Below, piece after piece: positions 35,972-45,700 of a DNA stretch of 64,000 bases; the stretch's first letter is position 1, and each line of letters begins with the position of its first letter. A model generated the notes under the pieces. It worked only from the letters and a program-made list of their open reading frames with translations, made no database searches and was not told the DNA's origin. This stretch comes from Chloroflexus aggregans DSM 9485. GTDB taxonomy: Bacteria > Chloroflexota > Chloroflexia > Chloroflexales > Chloroflexaceae. The stretch spans positions 2,121,353 to 2,185,352 of the forward strand of contig NC_011831.1 of the NCBI RefSeq assembly GCF_000021945.1, written 5' to 3'. Position numbers and translations under genes: made by a program.

Positions 35972-37438
35972 TCACCGCAACTCGAACACCTCTTTATCAA
36001 CCGGCTCAATCTCAACCGGATAATGGCCGGTAAAACAGCCGGTACAGAAAGTCGCCGGGTCACGACCGGTCGAGCGGATCAAACCTTCAAGGCTCAGATA
36101 AGCCAGACTATCAGCACCGAGATGCTGGCGAATACCTTCAATTGACATCCGGTGTGCGATCAGTTCCGGGTAGGTAGCCATATCAACACCGAGGAAGCAC
36201 GGATGCCGGATCGGCGGTGATGAAACACGGACGTGTACTTCTTTTGCCCCCGCCTCACGGAGCATCCGCACAATCGGGCCGCTGGTATTACCGCGCACAA
36301 TACTATCATCAACCAGAACGACCCGCTTACTGGCCAGATTATCGGAGAGTGCATTAAACTTAAGCGCGATACCCAACTTACGCAGCCGGTCGTCGGGCTG
36401 GATGAAGGTACGACCGATATAACGGTTCTTGATCAAACCCTCCGAGTAGGGGATGCCCGACTCTTGGGCATAGCCGATAGCAGCCGGTGTTGCACTATCG
36501 GGCACGGCAATCACCACATCGGCATCACACGGCGCTTCGCGGGCCAATTCGCGCCCTTGTGCCACCCGCATCGCATGGAGCACCTTTCCGTGCAACACGC
36601 TATCAGGGCGGGCAAAGTAGATGTATTCAAACAGACAAGCTGCAATCCGCGGCGAGGGCTGGTGTGAGATCACCTGCGGGCCATCGAGGGTGATTTTGAG
36701 AATTTCACCCGGCTCTATCTCACGCACAAACTCGGCTCCAATCGTACCAAGCGCACAGCTTTCCGAGGCAACTACCCACCCCTGTTCACCCAACCGACCG
36801 AGACAGAGCGGATGCAGCCCCCACGGATCACGCACGGCGTAGAGCGCATCACGGGTCAGCACGGTCAGACAGTAGGCACCTTGGGCGCGCACCATAAACA
36901 CTTTGAGCTTCTCTTCCCACGTGCGCCCCTCGCCACCCGCCAGCATTTGGGTGATCACCTCGCTATCGCTACTGCTGGTTAGACCCACACCACGTTGGAG
37001 GAGTTCGCGACGCAGTGAAGCAGCATTGGTTAGATTACCGTTGTGGCCGACGGCCAATGGCCCCAACGCACTCTCGACGACAAACGGTTGTGCATTTTCG
37101 AGTTTCGACGAACCGGTGGTCGAGTAGCGTGTATGGCCGATGGCCAAATAGCCACTGAGTGGCCGTAGTTTATCTTCATCGAAAACTTGGGCAACTAGAC
37201 CCATGTTTTTATAGTAGCGAATACTGCGACCGTTACTTACTGCGATACCGGCGCTCTCTTGGCCGCGATGTTGGAGGGCGTAGAGACCAAAAAAGGTCAA
37301 CCGGGCGACATCCGCATCGGCAGCAACAATACCGAACACCCCACACTCATGACCCGGTTTGTCTTGGATGGAGAGTGCATCTTCCGGTATATCGGTGATG
37401 GTATCATAAGACGTAACTACGTCTGAGAGCGATTGCAT
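35972..37438 (-). CDS. purF: amidophosphoribosyltransferase
   Basis: 488 residues from the ATG at 37438, chosen because AGGAGGAA lies upstream. PurF transfers glutamine amide nitrogen to PRPP, the first committed step of purine synthesis. The N-terminal glutamine amidotransferase has its nucleophile in H-E-C32-G-V-F-G, so 31 residues should be cleaved off, as in the Bacillus-type enzyme. The PRPP-binding motif V-V-L-V-D-D-S-I-V-R-G-N-T near residue 370 marks the transferase domain. Cysteines in A-C-L-F-E-Y, H-P-C-F-L-G and F-C-T-G-C match the [4Fe-4S] ligands of the Bacillus type. No other pur genes are adjacent. Confidence 0.97.
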   Translation of the reverse strand: MQSLSDVVTSYDTITDIPEDALSIQDKPGHECGVFGIVAADADVARLTFFGLYALQHRGQESAGIAVSNGRSIRYYKNMGLVAQVFDEDKLRPLSGYLAIGHTRYSTTGSSKLENAQPFVVESALGPLAVGHNGNLTNAASLRRELLQRGVGLTSSSDSEVITQMLAGGEGRTWEEKLKVFMVRAQGAYCLTVLTRDALYAVRDPWGLHPLCLGRLGEQGWVVASESCALGTIGAEFVREIEPGEILKITLDGPQVISHQPSPRIAACLFEYIYFARPDSVLHGKVLHAMRVAQGRELAREAPCDADVVIAVPDSATPAAIGYAQESGIPYSEGLIKNRYIGRTFIQPDDRLRKLGIALKFNALSDNLASKRVVLVDDSIVRGNTSGPIVRMLREAGAKEVHVRVSSPPIRHPCFLGVDMATYPELIAHRMSIEGIRQHLGADSLAYLSLEGLIRSTGRDPATFCTGCFTGHYPVEIEPVDKEVFELR

Positions 37439-37515
37439 GATAAGAGGTTCCTCCTGCGCGCAGGTTAGGAGACGGCATTGCGGCATTGCGATCTATAGAA
37501 AGTATAACACGGATT

Positions 37516-39837
37516 ATGACCATACCATTCGACAGTACGCCTCCCCGCAATAGCATCTCATGGGCCAAAGGCTGCGCACTGACGTCGATTCTCGGCATTG
37601 GATTAGGCATCAATGCCATCTTGCGATTGGTGGAAATCGGCGTAACCCTCTTCGCCAGCGGCGATACAGGGCGCATGATCGTCATCTGGATTAGCTTGGT
37701 TATCGGTACCGCGATATTTGGGCTGTGGGTCTGGATCGGCAGTGGAGCCGTGCGGACAGCAGCACTTCGCTGGTTGGCTGCCTTACCATTACCGGCAATG
37801 CTGGCCCTGACCATTATGATTCCCTCTGCCGAGAGCCAATTGCTGATGGTTACTCAACTCGGACTAAGCCTGATCTACACACTGGTTTTGGCATGGCTGA
37901 TACGTCGTCCGCTACAATGGCAGACAACTCCAATCCTCTTCAGTGCAGGGGCGTTCCTCGCGTTGCCGTGGCTAGCTATCGGCACGCCCGGTTCGTGGGT
38001 CGACGTAGGCCTCGCCTTAGCACTCGGTGCGACAATAGGCTGGGCTGGCGGTCAATTACTCGCATGGCGACCACCGCTCAGTTGGGTACACGGTGAGGTA
38101 CCGATGAGGGTCTGGCTCGGCGAAGGGGCTGCGCTCAGTCTCCTTCTGCTTGTGCTGAGTCGTGCGCTCGGCCCGAACGGTGCAGCCCTGTTATTCTTCT
38201 GTTGCGCGCCGGTCGGGGGCTGGTTATGGTTGGCAATTGGGCGGCACGTCGATGTGAAGGCCATCGTTCCCCTCTCGGCCCTATTTGGTCTCTTCTTTTT
38301 TGGGGTGCCACTCGTCCTGACGGATTCCGACGCATTAGTGCCATTGTTATTATTTGGCAGCTTCCCAGAGGGTTTTCATCTAGCCTTGCTGGCCGCTCTT
38401 GGGCAGGCACTGCTAGCCTTACTGGTCATACCATTAGTCCTTTTGCTCCCCAATCGTCTGCTCCATACTGCCGGTGCAGCACTTGTGGCAGTGGCCGGGC
38501 TGACGCTGCTCATCGGAGGTGGACGAGCAACACCGGCGGGGGATCGCTGGTTCGTGGTGTTGCGCGATCAAGCAGATGTGAGCGACCTCACGACCATCAC
38601 CGATTACCAAACCCGTCGCAGCGCCGTGTATCGCCGTCTAACCGATCATGCCATCGCAACGCAAGCCGATCTTCGAACAGCGCTTGACGGCTTAGGTGTG
38701 CGCTACACACCCTACTATCTCGTCAACGCCTTAGAAGTTGAAGGTGATCTCCCACTGCGTGTTTGGTTGGCAAACCGGCCCGAAGTGGCCGAGGTGATGC
38801 CATCACCATTTTTACGCCCGTTACCGCTACCAATCCAAACAGCGCGTGGCGACGAACCACCACCTGATGAAACACCCACCAATCTCACCGTTATCGGTGT
38901 ACCGGAGGTCTGGGCATTAGGAGTGCGTGGCGCCGGCATTCTCGTCGGCCAAGCCGATTCGGGCGTCGATGCCGAACATCCTGAATTGAGCGATGCGTAT
39001 GCCGGTCAGACGGAAAACGGGGTCGTCCACGCTTATCACTGGCTCGATCCGTGGACGGGTGCAGCAGCACCGTATGATCACAGTGGGCACGGCACCCACA
39101 CCCTCGCGACAATCTTGGGAAATCGGGTCGGAGTCGCACCGGATGCGCAATGGATCGGGTGCGTCAATCTGGCCCGTAACCTCGGCAACGCACCGCGCTA
39201 TCTCGACTGTATGCAATTCCTGTTTGCGCCGTACCCACCGGGTGGCGACCCTTTACGCGACGGCGACCCAACACGAGGTGCGCACATCCTCAACAACTCA
39301 TGGGGCTGCCCGCAAGACCTCGAAGGCTGCACGCCCACATCACTCCAACCGGTGGTCCGTGCGCTCCGTGCCGCCAGCGTCTTTGTGGTTGTGAGTGCCG
39401 GCAATGACGGACCGACATGCAGTTCACTCAACACTCCGCTCGCCATCTATGACGAAGTGATGACGGTCGGCGCCGTGAATAACGAGGGTCGCCTGGCACC
39501 TTTCAGCAGTGTCGGCCCGGTTGTCAGTGATGGTAGCCTCCGCCCTAAACCCGACCTGCTCGCACCGGGGGTAGAGGTGTTATCGGCGTTTCCCAATACT
39601 ACCTATTATCGAGCGAGCGGCACGTCGATGGCCGGCCCACACGTGGCCGGAGCAGTAGCCCTCCTCTGGTCAGCAAACCCCGCTCTGATCGGAAACATTG
39701 ACGCGACCGAGCAGATACTCCGCGATACTGCCCGTCCCTATCCCTTCGACGATGGCGACCGGTGTGGTGCAGGGAATGGCACCGGAGCCGGTATTCTCGA
39801 TGTTGCATCCGCAGTACGGCGAGCACTGACACGATAA
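37516..39837 (+). CDS. polytopic membrane protein fused to a subtilisin-like (S8) protease
   Basis: 773 residues from the ATG at 37516 (the frame is open ten codons earlier, from a TTG). Residues about 15-340 hold roughly ten membrane helices. Next is an I9-like propeptide domain (about 345-440: G-D-R-W-F-V-V-L-R-D and N-A-L-E-V-E-G), then a full S8 catalytic domain with Asp481 (A-D-S-G-V-D), His525 (G-H-G-T-H), oxyanion Asn (N-N-S-W-G) and Ser704 (G-T-S-M-A-G-P-H-V). All catalytic residues are present. An even number of helices would put propeptide and protease on the same side as the N-terminus; an odd number puts them outside. The membrane part is not a recognised family. It is divergent from purF and precedes the NarL-type two-component genes. 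Confidence 0.85.
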   Translation: MTIPFDSTPPRNSISWAKGCALTSILGIGLGINAILRLVEIGVTLFASGDTGRMIVIWISLVIGTAIFGLWVWIGSGAVRTAALRWLAALPLPAMLALTIMIPSAESQLLMVTQLGLSLIYTLVLAWLIRRPLQWQTTPILFSAGAFLALPWLAIGTPGSWVDVGLALALGATIGWAGGQLLAWRPPLSWVHGEVPMRVWLGEGAALSLLLLVLSRALGPNGAALLFFCCAPVGGWLWLAIGRHVDVKAIVPLSALFGLFFFGVPLVLTDSDALVPLLLFGSFPEGFHLALLAALGQALLALLVIPLVLLLPNRLLHTAGAALVAVAGLTLLIGGGRATPAGDRWFVVLRDQADVSDLTTITDYQTRRSAVYRRLTDHAIATQADLRTALDGLGVRYTPYYLVNALEVEGDLPLRVWLANRPEVAEVMPSPFLRPLPLPIQTARGDEPPPDETPTNLTVIGVPEVWALGVRGAGILVGQADSGVDAEHPELSDAYAGQTENGVVHAYHWLDPWTGAAAPYDHSGHGTHTLATILGNRVGVAPDAQWIGCVNLARNLGNAPRYLDCMQFLFAPYPPGGDPLRDGDPTRGAHILNNSWGCPQDLEGCTPTSLQPVVRALRAASVFVVVSAGNDGPTCSSLNTPLAIYDEVMTVGAVNNEGRLAPFSSVGPVVSDGSLRPKPDLLAPGVEVLSAFPNTTYYRASGTSMAGPHVAGAVALLWSANPALIGNIDATEQILRDTARPYPFDDGDRCGAGNGTGAGILDVASAVRRALTR

Positions 39838-39968
39838 GCACGAACGATCATCGGATAGGAGACGTAAGCATACTGCGATAGTCCCCCCCGATCTTGTCGT
39901 CTAACCGACAGATGTATGCCCGTTCCGCCTATGATCACGCCGTGCGCTCAATGTGATACACTTTACGT

Positions 39969-42002
39969 ATGAGATCGCGTCAATTGTCACCTATCAAAAC
40001 TATGGCACGCTACCAACGGACTGCGCTCGCGTTTCTCGGTCTGCTCTCAATAGTAACCCTGATCGCTGCGCTCAGCACGGTCGGTGATGCAACGTTGCGC
40101 AACGACTGGCCACGATTGGCCGGGATGTTAGCGTGTCTTGGCGTAATGCTCGGTTTGGCGTGGCTGACACCGCTCCGACTGCTGAAGGTTGGCGGGCGAT
40201 TAACGCTGATCGTCATTGAATTGGCCGCCGCTGCAGGTGCCCAACTACTCACTGCAGCACCGTTAATCGACTATATCTATCTCGTACTCGTCCTGCAGGG
40301 AATCATCCTCTTCAGGCCATGGTTGTGGGCATTGATGGCGGTGAGTGTGTGGATCATTTGGGCGATTGTACGCTATCAACTCTCGAACGATCTATTGATC
40401 TGGCTACAAAGCAACCTTGCGATTGCCTTTCCCGCGGTTTGCGCCATTATTGCAGCGTGTATCTATGCACGCCACGTTCACCGTAGCGAGCAGATGCAGC
40501 AGATGCTCCAACAGATGCAGCAACGCTATACGTCGCTATCGACATTATTACGTGATGTACAGCAGCGTGTCGCGCGGGAGGAACGTCAGCGGCTGTTGAA
40601 CCGGCTCATCAGTGAGGTACAGCAGACATTGGTCTATGCGGAGCAAGGGCTGACTACAGCCTTGGCGATGGCTCAATCAAACCTTAACCGTTTACAAACC
40701 GCACTTGATGTACCACGAACGGCAACGGCAACGGCGATTGCCCGACTACGGGCGACCGTGCAGACGCTCCGCTACGTGCCAAATGACCCAAAACCGACAC
40801 CGTATGGAATGCTGGCCGGGGTGTTTGATGAAGGGCTGATCTCGCCGTTGCCCAACAATATACTGGCTTGGTTGCTGCCATCTCTCTTTGTAAGCCTATC
40901 TTTAGGGCTGGTATTACTCCAATCCTGGCCGCCCTCGCTACCGATACTGCGCTGGCTCGTAGTACTAGGCGGTCTATTGATCGTTACCAGTGCCTGCACA
41001 CAGTACGTCCGTCGTTCCGTCTTCATCCAGCTCGGCCTAGTAGTACAAACAATTACGATAACCCTCATGGCCGCCCTCACCAACCTGCTTCCCCTGTTGT
41101 GGGGGCTGTTGTTGGTCGCCTGGCAGATGACCAGTCGCCTCTCACGGTGGCAACTGCTCCTTTTCAGCGGAATATGGCTCCTGTTGCTAACGGTGATCGT
41201 CATCATCCAGCCAATCTTTCTCGACCTTACGACCATCCTCAGCTTATTGGTGGCGATGCTACTCGTCAGTGGCCCATTGTTGTTGGCTCGACGCCAATTA
41301 CGTCGTCGCCAGCAGGTCGCACAGCAGGTTCAGTTGCTTGAAACCGAAATAAAACAGCAAACCGACGAGGTGCAGCGGATTACCATCGCCGCCGAACGTT
41401 TGCGTCTTGCCCGCGAAGTACACGACGATCTCGGTTCCAAACTCGTGTTAATGAATCTTGAACTGCAACTCGCCACCGAACTGGCCGGCGAAGATCCGGC
41501 TAAGGCGCGTGACCATTTAGCGAACAGTCGCGAATTGTTGCATAGCGCATGGCGCAGTTTGTTGGCAGTGGCCGACGCTGAGTTACCGTTTCAACCGGCA
41601 ACGCTAGTCCCAGCGCTACACCGGCTAACCCAACAATGCGCACAGAGCACCCAGGCTACCGTGACTATCGACATTGAAGGCGATATGGCGCAATTACCGT
41701 CACAGGTAGCGCATTGTATCTACCGCACGGTGCAAGAGGGGTTGACCAACGCCTGCAAACACGCCCGCGCTGCCACCATGCATGTCCAGGTGCGTGCAGC
41801 CGACGGCTACGTGGTAGTTACCGTCACCAACGATAACCGTCCACACCAAGTATTACCCCCTGTTGATTTGGGAAATGGCAGTTTTGGTCTATTAGGTCTG
41901 CGTGAACGGGCTGAGGCCCTCGGTGGCGGGTTAGAGGCGGGACCACTCGCCGAGGGTGGCTGGCGACTACGGCTGGTATTACCCTACGAAGGTGAGGAAT
42001 AG
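39969..42002 (+). CDS. NarL-type sensor histidine kinase with two membrane regions
   Basis: 677 residues. A first group of about four to five helices (about 15-160) is followed by a Gln-rich coiled coil with repeated Q-Q-M (about 165-195), a soluble segment, a second group of about five helices (about 290-430), another coiled coil, a HisKA_3 dimerisation domain with the phospho-acceptor in R-E-V-H485-D-D-L-G and a HATPase_c domain with N-A-C-K-H-A and G-F-G-L-L-G-L-R-E-R. No extracellular sensor domain is visible, so the stimulus may be sensed in the membrane. It precedes its response regulator by two bases. The start has no clear ribosome site, but a -10-like element lies just upstream. Confidence 0.9.
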   Translation: MRSRQLSPIKTMARYQRTALAFLGLLSIVTLIAALSTVGDATLRNDWPRLAGMLACLGVMLGLAWLTPLRLLKVGGRLTLIVIELAAAAGAQLLTAAPLIDYIYLVLVLQGIILFRPWLWALMAVSVWIIWAIVRYQLSNDLLIWLQSNLAIAFPAVCAIIAACIYARHVHRSEQMQQMLQQMQQRYTSLSTLLRDVQQRVAREERQRLLNRLISEVQQTLVYAEQGLTTALAMAQSNLNRLQTALDVPRTATATAIARLRATVQTLRYVPNDPKPTPYGMLAGVFDEGLISPLPNNILAWLLPSLFVSLSLGLVLLQSWPPSLPILRWLVVLGGLLIVTSACTQYVRRSVFIQLGLVVQTITITLMAALTNLLPLLWGLLLVAWQMTSRLSRWQLLLFSGIWLLLLTVIVIIQPIFLDLTTILSLLVAMLLVSGPLLLARRQLRRRQQVAQQVQLLETEIKQQTDEVQRITIAAERLRLAREVHDDLGSKLVLMNLELQLATELAGEDPAKARDHLANSRELLHSAWRSLLAVADAELPFQPATLVPALHRLTQQCAQSTQATVTIDIEGDMAQLPSQVAHCIYRTVQEGLTNACKHARAATMHVQVRAADGYVVVTVTNDNRPHQVLPPVDLGNGSFGLLGLRERAEALGGGLEAGPLAEGGWRLRLVLPYEGEE

Positions 42003-42004
42003 CG

Positions 42005-42664
42005 ATGGCAATCCGAGTGCTCATTGTTGATGATCAAGCGTTGATTCGCACCGGTATTGCGACGTTACTGGCACGCAAGCCGGATATTGAAGTCGTAGGG
42101 CAGGCCGGCAATGGCCGCGAGGCGTTGAACCTCGTAGCCCAGCTTGATCCGGACATTGTCCTGATGGATGTCATGATGCCGGAGATGGATGGGGTTGAAG
42201 CAACCCGACATCTGAGCGCACGCGGCCCACGCCCGGCAGTCATTATGCTCACGACCTTCCCCGATGATGAACGTGTGTTACAGTCGATTGCCGCCGGTGC
42301 CCGCGGCTACCTCCTCAAAGACGTTGATCACCGTGTATTAGCCGATAGCATCCGTACCGTCGCCGGCGGTGGTGCGCTGATCCATCCGCAAATCACTGCT
42401 CAACTCTTACCACGTCTCAGTCAATTGGCGACACCGACCACTTCACTCCCCACTCCCTCAGCCGAACCGTCCATCGCGTTGACCCCTCGTGAACGAGACA
42501 TTCTTCGCCTACTGGCACAAGGCTACACGAATCAAGAGATTGGCGAAGCATTAGCACTGAGTATTGGAACCGTCAAAAACCATCTCAGTGTGATCTTCGC
42601 CAAACTCGCCGTGCGCGACCGGACTCAAGCCGCTTTGTGGGCACGCGAGCATTTACGGTCGTGA
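42005..42664 (+). CDS. NarL/FixJ-type response regulator
   Basis: 219 residues. The receiver domain (about 1-120) has the acidic pair D-D near residue 9-10, the phosphorylated Asp in V-L-M-D-V-M-M-P near residue 54-58 and the conserved Lys in L-L-K-D. A LuxR-type helix-turn-helix (about 150-215) starts L-T-P-R-E-R-D-I-L-R-L-L-A-Q-G and contains T-V-K-N-H-L-S-V-I-F. It is translated directly after the kinase gene, with GAGG upstream of the ATG, so the two form a pair. Its targets cannot be seen; the nearest candidates are the flanking protease and surface-protein genes. It is convergent with the C25-like gene. Confidence 0.95.
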   Translation: MAIRVLIVDDQALIRTGIATLLARKPDIEVVGQAGNGREALNLVAQLDPDIVLMDVMMPEMDGVEATRHLSARGPRPAVIMLTTFPDDERVLQSIAAGARGYLLKDVDHRVLADSIRTVAGGGALIHPQITAQLLPRLSQLATPTTSLPTPSAEPSIALTPRERDILRLLAQGYTNQEIGEALALSIGTVKNHLSVIFAKLAVRDRTQAALWAREHLRS

Positions 42665-42678
42665 ACATTATCACGACC
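42657..42678. terminator. hairpin between convergent genes, possible bidirectional terminator
   Basis: GGTCGTGA and TCACGACC form a perfect 8-bp stem around ACATTA; the left arm contains the stop codon of the response regulator. It lies 22 bp beyond the stop of the convergent gene at 42701. No T-run follows on either strand, so the role is inferred from position. Confidence 0.55.
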
Positions 42679-42700
42679 CACCCGCTGCCGGTTGCTCGCC

Positions 42701-45700
42701 CTATGAATTTGTGCAATTCTCGTTGACAATCGTCATGCTACACGGCAGCAAGCCCGATGAACTCGCACTCGAGCGGATAACCACCGGCAACATAACCTGG
42801 TACGTCGGTGGCGCAAGTAATCCCTTGGCCGTGTACATCACCGAGTTACCGGCTTGGTCTACTGCTGTGATGATCAAGCGAACATCCGGCCAATTGCGCG
42901 GCACCAATGCTCGCCAGAGACGCAGATCGGTAGTGTCTTGGGTGAAGGTTAGCGGAGTCCATGTCACATTATCGTCAGCAAGATAGACGGCCGTCACCGT
43001 TACTTGCGGGTTGGTTGGGTGATCAGGATCGCCGATCACGACTTCAACCGGTGTCGATACACTTTGCGGAATAATATCTTGACCGGCGATACGTACCCGC
43101 TCGATCACCGGCGGATTCTGATCGGCAAGTGCCGTCTCTGCGCCAGATGCTGCCGGATCGGTATAGATGACTTGGAAGACGAGCTGAGTATAGGTGCGCA
43201 ATGTACCGGTGACACCGTCGGTAGTGCGAAAGACGGCGGCTGTGCTGATCAACGTATCACGCTGGTCTGCGCCATCACCGAGGCGGCTATGACCAAAAAA
43301 CCGGTCTGGTAGCCAGAAACCGATGCCGGCACTAAAGTCGGGTTCGATGGTGGTCGTGATGAGCGGTTCAAACGTCTCGGTCACAATTTGGGTGACAGTC
43401 GGGTTAAAGTTGTCAACCGTATTGTACTGTCCACCGCGGAAAATCACATCTCGCACCACTAACGGTACGCGGTTATCATCATCATCACTCCCCGAAAGCG
43501 CCGTAATATCGTATGCAAAGGCAGGTAAACTCGGCATCCCGATCTGGTTATAGTCAAAGACGGTAACGGTAGGTGTGATGTTAAAGGTACTGTTAAGCAA
43601 GAAGGTATCGCTAATCGTCACATTGCTCGCGCGGAGGCGGACGACTGAACCGGTACGACTAGGTTGGAGATAGTTTGGATCGTAGTTGATCGTAAATGTG
43701 ATGGTACGGGTCAACTGACTGCTTCCGATTGGTTCTGGTGCCGTGCGATCGTTGTTGGGCAGTTCAGCATTGAGGTCTTCAACCGGCGCATTCAACGGAT
43801 TATCGACGAAGACTCGCTTCCATGGTAAGCCATAGAGGGTGGTGATCGACAGTACCTTATAATCGTAAGCGTTCAAACCAAACGTTGTTCGTAAATAGCG
43901 GACCTTGGCGTTGACCAACGCTTCACCGATACTGCGGCCAACGTAAGTGAAACCTTCAGAGGCACCCGAATCGGGGCGTGTCTCATTCCGTAGCAGCTCT
44001 TGCGTCAATAACACCGCCAGCCGCTCACTGTAATCAACCCCGTCGAGGGTACCATAGCCATAGCCGGTGTTACCGATCCAGTTGCCGGCATGTCGGTTGA
44101 AGGCTTGGGGAAAGTCGGCAGCATACCGACTGACCGGGATCGTCGCCGGTGATTGGAGGATCGCATTGTACGGTACGTTATAACCGCTATGACAACCGAC
44201 CGAATAGTAGATGGTGTTGTAAAAAAAGCCGGGGCACAGATCTGGGTAACTATCGCACGTCGAAGCCGGCCCACTGCCACCATACTGCACCGCTAGAATC
44301 CGCTCGGCAGGAAAGTCAGGATCGGCACCGCTTCTGATCGCCGGAAGGAGCTGCCAGTGGTCGAAGTGGGCATTCAGTGAACTCAGCAGCGTTTGGGTAT
44401 GCGAATAAACGTCAAGTGGAGTGGTAAAGAAGCCGGTCGCGTCAAGTGGTTGTTCAAGCCACACATTCTCAAAAGCAGTTCGATCCCACGTATTCGTGAT
44501 TAACAGTCGCGTATCAATACTACCTGCCGTCGCTTGGCCGATAGTATTGGAAATGGCCGTCACCCCGTCGATTAAGAAATCGTAACCGGTTAGCGAAAGC
44601 ATTGGCGTGTCGAACGAATCGGCCCGTAGATCGATTGCGCTATACCCCCACGGTACATTCCGACGCAAAAAATCGGCGATCTCCGAAGGTCGTTCTACAA
44701 TCCGGCCTACCGCCAGGTCTGGAACAAACAGGGGAAAGCCGTAGAACCGGTAGGGTCGGTCGGTACCGTAGGGATTATCGCTGAGGAGCATGCGATTACG
44801 AAGGGCCGCGCCCAAGGGATTATCAGGTGAGATCAGACTATTCCTGCCACTGTTTGGATCAATCGTCTCTAAATACTTTAGGTAATCAGCCTCGTTCGCA
44901 AGCGTCGTCAGATCGGGCAAGCGGAAAAATGGGATAACCTCATCACTCCCGATCAGCACAATATTGCGCACATTAGGATACGGCGTTGCTAGAACATTCT
45001 CGTCACCTGGTGAGACATTGTTGTTCACAGCAATCTGGTAATCTAACCGCACCTCACCCGACCGACCATTGCCTGTTGGATCGATCATCGCCTCGATCAC
45101 ATGGTCGATAATGCTGGCGAGATAGTTAGCATACAATGGGTTACGCTGGTTGCCAGGTTGAACCCAATCCTGTAACAATTGGCTCAACGGAGTTGCACCA
45201 CTGCCCGTGACAACGGTGAGATCGGCCAAATCGATCACAGCTCCTTTTTCTTGAATAAGTGGGTTTTCATAACCACCCCACACCAATGTCACTTGGCTCG
45301 TATAGTTCTGAAGGGAACTACTTATCACAGAAATGCTGCTTAGCTCATCTGGATATACTTCTTGCATCCGGGCAGAATTGATGATGTAAAGCGTAGTCAC
45401 ATCAGGATCGGGCACATCGGTGAGTACCTGAACGTGAGGAGCCGGGCCGAGTGGTTGGAGCGTACTCCGATTGAGCGTGATCGTCAGTCGGTAGGGAGTC
45501 GGACTCGTCACGCCAGCACTTGCCGGTGCAACCGCGACAAAATAACGCCCCGGTTGCCAGACGACGGTTTCGATCTGTTCGTCGCGTGTTCCCGGATTAA
45601 CGCTAATCGAGGTAATTTGTCCACCGATTGACGTGATCTGCCCACCAATTGACGTAATCTGCCCACCGATCGAAGTGATCTGTCCGCCAATTGACGTAAT

